DNA from: Forficula auricularia
Taxonomy: Eukaryota; Arthropoda; Insecta; Dermaptera; Forficulidae
DNA: 64,000 nt
Assembly (NCBI GenBank): GCA_024734495.1
Contig: JALMQS010000819.1
Location: forward strand, 498,445-562,444
Direction of reading: 5' to 3'
Position numbers and translations under genes: made by a program. Below the pieces are notes generated by a model. That model saw only the letters and a program-made list of their open reading frames with translations. It did not search any database and was not told the origin of the DNA. This document shows, piece after piece, positions 57,819 to 64,000 of the stretch (within the stretch, counting starts at the first letter, position 1; each line of letters opens with the position of its first letter).

Positions 57819-58261
57819 CAGGGTGTTCCGTTTAAGCGCAACAATATGTAACTTTATATTTCTTAATAGAACACTCTATATAATATATTTTTTTATTTTG
57901 ATAATAAATTAAATTCCCTTTTGCCTAAATGGGCATCTATGTTCCCGAGGCCAATAAAAGAAAAAAAGATTCCCTTTAAAAAAGTATTAAGTATCTAATA
58001 GTGGAGTCTAAAATTATAAATTAAGAAGTTATTTACCTTTATTCGTTGGATGATATTTTTATTGTATCATGTTATTGTTAACAAAGTAAACTATAGTACG
58101 AATAAAGGTAAATAACTTCTTAATTTATGATTTTAGACCACTTATTACTTAATACTTTTTTAAAGGGAATCTAATTTACAATCAAAATAAATAAATATAT
58201 GTACGGTATTCCATTAAGAAATATAAAATTACATATTATTGCGCTTAAACGGAGCACCCTG
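57819..58261. mobile_element. Inner palindromic Tc1-like element, 443 bp
   Basis: It starts cagggtgttccgtttaagcg and ends with the complement gcttaaacggagcaccctg, flanked by TA. The arms pair over almost the full length; the centre is near 58075. About 35 bases outside each end also pair and belong to the outer palindrome. Confidence 0.7.
57923..57968 (+). mobile_element. 46-bp SINE 3' scrap
   Basis: It reads cctaaatgggcatct, gttcccgaggccaataaaag, then A's: a diverged end of the SINE body (ctaaatgggctttgttcccg...gacaataaa). It interrupts one palindrome arm, and attcccttt is repeated on both sides. Confidence 0.6.
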
Positions 58262-58382
58262 TATACAAATGCATATGGTACGTAGATAGACAATATTATA
58301 TATATATATATTCAATATAATAAGAGCTTAGATTAATTTGTAACAACGCTGAGAGAATTTTCTTTAAAAAAATTACCCTCTT

Positions 58383-58453
58383 GCCTAGAATCGAACCAAC
58401 GAACTCTTGAACTAAGGGCATCAGCTCTAGCCATTACACCAATGCAACATTAA
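58383..58453 (-). repeat. tRNA-like remnant
   Basis: On the minus strand it has ggtgtaatggctagagc (A-box-like) and ggttcgattctagg (B-box-like) at tRNA spacing, but stems are mismatched. It is a pseudogene or SINE head. Confidence 0.45.
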
Positions 58454-58599
58454 TATTTATATCTTGATTTCTGTTACTAAAACTATATATTTTTTATTTA
58501 GACTTTGTGTCGAGATAATATTGTATTCTTTTGAACTCGAATGAAAATGAAAAAACACCAATAGATTTTAAATTAAGAAACATTAAATATATATTAATT

Positions 58600-58745
58600 A
58601 ACGAGGCAAATTTGAAATATAATTGTCAGCTCGGATTTTAAACTGATGGCTCCAATCGATTTTCATTAACCAGGCAAATTTGAAATATAATTGTAATTTG
58701 GACTCGAATTTTGGAATGAAAGACTCCAATTCATTTTAAATTAAG
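58600..58745 (+). repeat. Two tandem copies of a ~72-bp unit
   Basis: Both copies contain aggcaaatttgaaatataat, then gactccaat or ggctccaat before gattttca or cattttaa. Confidence 0.65.
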
Positions 58746-58854
58746 AAACATTAAATATAAGAGGCGAAACTTTTAAGAGACGATGTATTTTCGGTAGTTT
58801 ACGGGTATACATTTGAAATGTGGTTTTTTAAGAGGAATGAAATTTCTGGACCGA

Positions 58855-58920
58855 GGCGCTGCCCGCCAGGGCACCAGCCTGGAGGGCCGGGCTTCGAGGG
58901 CGTGCAAAAGGCACGCACAA
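58855..58920. other. GC-rich block with hairpins in AT-rich DNA
   Basis: It runs ggcgctgcccgccagggc...ggcgtgc, ending in a perfect hairpin gcgtgc-aaaag-gcacgc at 58900-58916. Two further short G/C stems are possible. Its origin is unknown. Confidence 0.5.
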
Positions 58921-59024
58921 AAAGCTCGTATAATATAAATTACATTTGAAGATTTTTTCTCTCTGACTTAAAATGGAAGAATTATAAGAGTAATAAAGAG
59001 AACACAGACCGATGAATCACTCTG

Positions 59025-59894
59025 TATATAATATCTATATTAGTTTCAGAACGCTTGGTATGCGAGTCTGACCCGCTTTTGACTTTTTTTAATCTCAAGT
59101 AGTCCATATCATTTTAAAATTGATCACATTCATGAAATGCAAATAAATGATAGTAATTTCTAAGAAAGTATTTGAAAACTTTTCTTCAAAATATATCTAC
59201 GACATGAAAATGGAATTGAATTGAAGATTAATCTTTTCAAAATAACTTTGACTTTGCAAGTAAATAGAAATAGTAAATCTGTTGACTGGGCAAAATGAAA
59301 TTTATTTTACGTTGAGAAATTGAAATTGGAAATACTATAAAAAACAGAAAATGATGAGAGTGACTTCACGCTTCAGTTGACATTTTAATTAAGTTCTGAT
59401 TATAATTTTAATAATGTTTGATATAATTTCAACTTAATAGAATATATTTTCTAATAAATTGAAGCAAATTTCAATCTAGTTATTTTTAAATATATATTAA
59501 TTTATTTCAAAAGAAGTTTATGAGTTTCTCCACAAAATATATATACTACTATACTATTTATATAATGGATATATTTGATTTGTGAATTTATCTGCCACTT
59601 TAGAAGATGATTTTTTGCTCATTGGGTCTGAGCCAGAAGCGCAAAGATGAAGGGTGTGGGCTCAGGGGGTTCAACCCTCAATCTTCTTGCTAATGAATTT
59701 ATAATTTAAATAACATCTACATTATGTTGTTTTTTTAATTCAATATTTATTTAGAGTGTAATTTATTTTGTTTCTTTCTCTTACTATACCTATATACATA
59801 CCTAAATGGGAGGGAATATTTAATATGCTTATGTATTATTGAGCTTGGCCCATAATTATTAATTATATTTATTAAGTCTTGATTTTCTCTCAAA
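59025..59894. other. No gene seen
   Basis: AT-rich sequence. 59620-59680 (gggctcagggggttcaaccc) is a GC-richer scrap resembling transposon ends. Confidence 0.4.
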
Positions 59895-59965
59895 AAGATT
59901 TCCTCTCAATGATGTTGTCCTCTGCTTGATGCAAATAAACATATACATTTATACATATATACCAA
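59895..59965 (-). repeat. Single-arm fragment
   Basis: gttgtcctctgcttgatgc, then aaataaacatatac, matches the left arm of the hairpin at 37.95 kb. Confidence 0.55.
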
Positions 59966-60059
59966 ATATCAATTAGTATATAGGTATATCAGTGGCATGC
60001 AGTCCATGAATGTTGTGGATGCGGCTCATCCCTAAAATTTCAAACATTTAGCGTATTTA

Positions 60060-60480
60060 AATATATATAAGGTCGACTTCAAAATTTCAGGAGGATCTTT
60101 AGATTTTCAAATTATTATCCGTTATTTCAAATATTTCTATAAAAAACATTTTTTGTTTTGAAAAGTATATTGGTCCTCGAAATGAAATAAAATTGTTGCA
60201 AGTTTCAAGGGGCAATTAAAATGAAAGATTTTTCGGAAAAGGGCACGGTTAGAAGGTTTGAAGTTCCTGCATGTTATTACTTCCAGTTCAAGAATGTCAA
60301 AGACAAATTCAAAGGAGTTTTAGTCGAATAAAAATTGTTCTTGCTTAGAAACAAAAAATGAATAAATTAAGATGGTTTGGGAATCTTTGGACTAATCTAT
60401 TTCTAATAACTCTCAATATATAAGATCGGAAATAAGAAATACTGCTATAAACAAGTCATACTTCCATCTTTTGATAGAAA
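60060..60480 (+). repeat. Dispersed repeat, inverted partner of 27.27-27.70 kb
   Basis: See the partner entry. Just upstream, tatatcagtggcatgcag (59985) looks like the element's end. Confidence 0.7.
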
Positions 60481-61540
60481 AGAAAACAAAATTGTATAAA
60501 AATTATTAAAACTTTTTTAAACTCGGTACGGTCTCTGCAAGTTTTAGTAATTTAACGATTGTTTTTTTTTTTTTTTGTATTTTTATTAATACATCTTAAG
60601 ATCGAAATTCGTCACTTTGCAGTAATGACTAGCTTATTACTACACACTTATGTGTCCAATTTCAGCTTATAAGCGTTCAAGAGCATTCCATACTAATATT
60701 CGTTCTTTTTCTTATTTGATTTTCTGAATTTTCGAACAGTATTTCTGATTAATGAATTATTTGTTTTTTTCGCAGTTTATTTGCTTAATAGTATTTATAA
60801 TAATAGAAAACCCAAAATTTAATTTCTTTCGGAAATAAAAACATTTTTCTATTAGAATGAGCTTTCAGCGACCTTCCATTCTAGAGTTCTTGTAAGTATC
60901 GATATCTAGGACAGCCATAGAGATAGAAAGAATATGTGTATGTATTCGAATACTCCCAAAAACTCATTAAAGGAAATTCGTAAAAAGTCCTTTCTAGGGC
61001 GAAAAAGTTTATATCGAAAAATTGATGACATTTTGAAATTTCTAAATTTAGAAATTCCGATTAAAAAATGTAGAAAATTTAAAAATATCGAAATAACATA
61101 GGGAGCTCTTAAACGATTGTAGCTAATGAATTGAAATTTAGCACACGTGCTTTTAAACTATACCTATATTAGTGCTAATTTAAAACTTTTCAGATGAAAC
61201 AGTATACTGGATTGCCTTCATATAATAGAAATCGTACAGAGTATCGAATTAAAAAAAAATCGCTTTTTCCTTTCATCTTTTTTAATTTAAACTAAATACT
61301 GGATTAACACCTATAATTCATGACAAATCCCGGAATTACCGAAATATAAAGTGCTCAGAGAAACAAAAGATTACTTAGATAATTGAAACTTAAATATCAA
61401 AAAGAATCTTTAATTTATTTTTTACACATCTTTGAAATGATTCTATTCTACACTAAAATTAATAAATGATAAATGTTTAATTATTAATTCTCAACGTCCC
61501 ATTTAAATACTCTGGTTTTAAGATTGTTTATTTATTTATT
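60481..61540. other. No gene seen
   Basis: AT-rich sequence; a T run lies at 60562-60576. Confidence 0.4.
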
Positions 61541-62060
61541 TTTTTATTTCATCTTTTTAGAGGGTGTGTTCTCTTTTAGGGATCATGGTAGAAATTGAAT
61601 TTGCAAGGGTCGTTTGATAGGATTGATTTTCATTTCCGAAACGGAGTCACCCTCCAATTTTTGAAGTACTAACGGGAAACTGAAAACAGATTCAGCAACC
61701 ACTTGGTCTCTTCTCAACCCCTATGAGAAATGTTTTTGCTGGGGTGCAGAAGAGCATCATTTCTTTTTTTTTTTGTAAGAGTAAAAATAAAAGGATAATA
61801 ATACCCCTGGTTATTTAACATCGGGAGATTGATAACCTGAACATTAAACTTGGAGGCCATAAGAGTTGCAACATTATACGGATATTATTTATTCAAATGA
61901 GACACGATTTATTACACATTTTATGCATAGAGGACAATATCAATCTGAAGTCAAGCAAAAGATCATTATTCTAACGCCGATATTACTTTCCCAGGCGGCT
62001 TGGCCCTCTGCGCTTAAATCTAGGAAAGCTTAAAGCATCGTAAAAGCTCCGTTTTATTAA
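61541..62060. promoter_or_regulatory. Repeat-poor, GC-richer stretch
   Basis: It has no copy elsewhere in the window and no sustained frame. It is a candidate conserved non-coding element by inference only. Confidence 0.25.
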
Positions 62061-62945
62061 TATTCGCCTTTTGACACACTTGGTAGTTTTCAAATAGATT
62101 GAAATATTAATATAAAATTTCAATGATGAGACAAACAAAGAAAAATTATATTACTTTTATGATGTTTGTTCGCCCAGTGAAAAATTTACTAATGATTAAT
62201 TCAAATATCCATAAAAATATAAAAAATATATTAACTATGCACTTGAGTTTTCCATACAAAGATTATAGGCTTATATTATTTTAGAATTTAAAATTTTCCA
62301 AAAAGCACTGAGAAACAATACTATAAGTAAAAGTAAATTAATTGCGCAGTATTTAGGAAAACTAATCTGGTTTGACTGAGACTCACTAAATGTCTACCAA
62401 CGCTTGACCTGTCTTAAATTTACATCCCTCGGAAAGGTTGTCAAAATGTATTCGGGCTAGAGAAGATTATAACATTTTAAAGTGTTTTTCGTTCATTCCC
62501 GTTAATGTTCGGGTTCTTTCGCTGCGATTGTATATCACTAACGCTTTAAGAGGTTATATATAGAGTAAAAATGATCCCAGTGATAATTTTATTTTTATTA
62601 CAAAACTAAATAAATTGGCTTTTTTGATTAATTTTATTTTTTAAAGATTTTGATATAGCTCTTTTTTTTAATTTAATGAAATTTGAAAATAAAACAAAAT
62701 CTTCAATGAAAATACAATTTCAATTTTTAACCGTTTCAATCTAATAATAAATGTGGAATATTGTGACTTTTTGGGAAATTTATAAAAAAAAAACTAGATT
62801 TTATCATTATTTTGAAATATAATAAATGGTTATCATTTGCTTAATATCTCTCTTAATTAAATAATCATTCTTTCAAAATACTGATTTTAGACTGAAGATG
62901 AAAGCATTGCCTTTAATTTTTTAGTTTCAAACAATCAAGGCCTGA
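62061..62945. other. No gene seen
   Basis: AT-rich sequence without recognised features. Confidence 0.4.
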
Positions 62946-62948
62946 ACT

Positions 62949-63175
62949 TTTTTTTTTTTTTTTTGGGGGGGGGGGGCGAGATTTATGGATAAAAAAATGT
63001 ATACTTATTTTGAGATCTTTTTTTGAATTATTTTATATAGAATAAATTCAGTTGAAGTATTTATTATTATATAGTTATCTAAATTTTTCATAGGATATAG
63101 CGTTTTCTCTTTTGATAACAACACTTTTTTGGGGGGGAGGGGGTCAAACCCTGGTAGCTACGGCCTTGCAAACTA
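62949..63175. repeat. T/G homopolymer runs and transposon-like end
   Basis: About 16 T pass directly into 12 G (62949-62976). A second ttttttgggggggaggggg lies at 63126-63142, followed by tcaaaccctggtagctacgg, a typical transposon-end context like that near 4260. Confidence 0.55.
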
Positions 63176-64000
63176 TTAATAACATTTATATTAAGCAGGA
63201 GACACATAAATGAGTTAAAAAACTTTGGTGGTTTTCAGATTTTTATTACAAATTATATTCCATATAAATTAAAAACTCTGCAAAAAACGATTTTAATTTA
63301 ACTTCCAGATTAGACAATAAATTATAATTTTTTTAATTAATATTCGAATCATGATTTAGATGTACCATAAATAAACAAATCGTACCTCTTTTTGAGAGAT
63401 AATAGTTGAGAAACAATACCGAGAGAGGGGGCTTTAAAAAATTCATTCATTCTCAACCCTTGCGATTTATCACTCACGATAGGCAAAGGGTGGGTGACCA
63501 AGTATAATGGTTATTGGGGCTGAAAAGGAAAACACACCTCGACGGAACGTTTCCTCCCGGTTCTTTCTTACTATTAAAAAAGTAAAAAAATAAAAAAAAA
63601 ATAGACAAATAATAATAATGAAACAGAATAAACAAAAGGCATTCTCCATTATTTCATTGCCTCCATTTGAAATATTCCACTTTAATTAATATTCTAGAGA
63701 AAAAATAACTTTTTGTTTTTGAGTTTATATGTATATAATTTCAGATTTGTTTTCATTTATTATCTCAATACAATAGAATATAACGGAAGAGGGTGAATTT
63801 ATATAGACTTGTTAATAATAAGTAATTAGAATCCGAATAAGGATATACCTTTAACAAATAAGAGTAAATATCATTCATTAATACTGTAGACTGAATGAAT
63901 AATGCAGGGATACTTATTATCAGTTTTAATTCTATATTACTACTTCGGTATTATCGGATTATATATTGATAAGTTCATGTAATAAAATAAAAAATTATCA
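63176..64000. other. No gene seen
   Basis: The block 63410-63560 is GC-richer with no sustained frame. The rest is AT-rich. Confidence 0.35.

Larger units (their letters stand above)
57692..59024. mobile_element. Tc1/mariner-like composite, 1333 bp
   Basis: The ends cagggtgattcattcg and cgatgaatcactctg are inverted repeats, flanked by TA. The outer arms run about 95 bases (ctctgacttaaaatg and complement). A second element lies inside, plus a tRNA-like remnant, a tandem repeat and a GC-rich block. Confidence 0.7.

Overview
The window looks like intron and intergenic DNA of a repeat-laden, AT-rich arthropod genome. The evidence is spliceosomal intron borders around one exon, insect/crustacean-type hAT, Tc1-mariner, pogo, Harbinger-like and Helitron-like elements, a tRNA-derived SINE, and jockey/CR1-like LINE tails. 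A crustacean is my guess, but the sequence does not settle the species.

The only convincing host coding sequence is one 151-bp exon at 45240-45390 (+). It encodes the end of an immunoglobulin-like domain and is flanked by a clean AG acceptor and a GTAAGT donor. Nearly all other open frames are chance frames inside palindromes, minisatellites or A/T-rich DNA.

Layout: 0.7-1.6 kb, palindromic elements. 2.3-5.1 kb, LINE tail, Harbinger-like MITE, hAT remnant and a 0.6-kb foldback. 8.0-9.15 kb, the longest LINE fragment with a SINE inserted in it. 10.1-10.6 kb, another LINE tail. 13.9-14.9 kb, a 1-kb foldback. 15.2-17.8 kb, hAT elements, a palindrome and a SINE-segment-SINE composite. 19.8-22.4 kb, Helitron-like, foldback and Harbinger-like elements. 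22.4-23.1 kb, a repeat-poor island. 24.2-24.7 kb, a LINE split by a MITE. 25.5-26.9 kb, a degenerate motif array and an island. 29-38 kb, a dense run of hairpin elements. 39.8-46.1 kb, a dispersed direct repeat, a mariner foldback, another hairpin element, a Helitron-like element and the exon. 47-52.4 kb, more hairpins and LINE scraps. 54.6-59.0 kb, pogo, Harbinger-like, hAT and nested Tc1-like elements. 59-64 kb, mostly unassigned.

The most interesting signal is a set of short elements whose 5' part is an inverted copy of their 3' part. Each is followed by a unique 3' tail, sometimes poly-A, and at least seven are flanked by exact 12-15 bp target duplications. They therefore behave like retrotransposed hairpins, not cut-and-paste MITEs. 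Most families share a core of the form CTGANGA-N-(short stem-loop)-GAAA, which resembles a hammerhead ribozyme core with one extra base. Two copies with the same tail fold back at different distances, which suggests snap-back copying of cDNA during insertion. I infer a non-autonomous, possibly Penelope-like, retroelement group. No autonomous copy is visible in the window.
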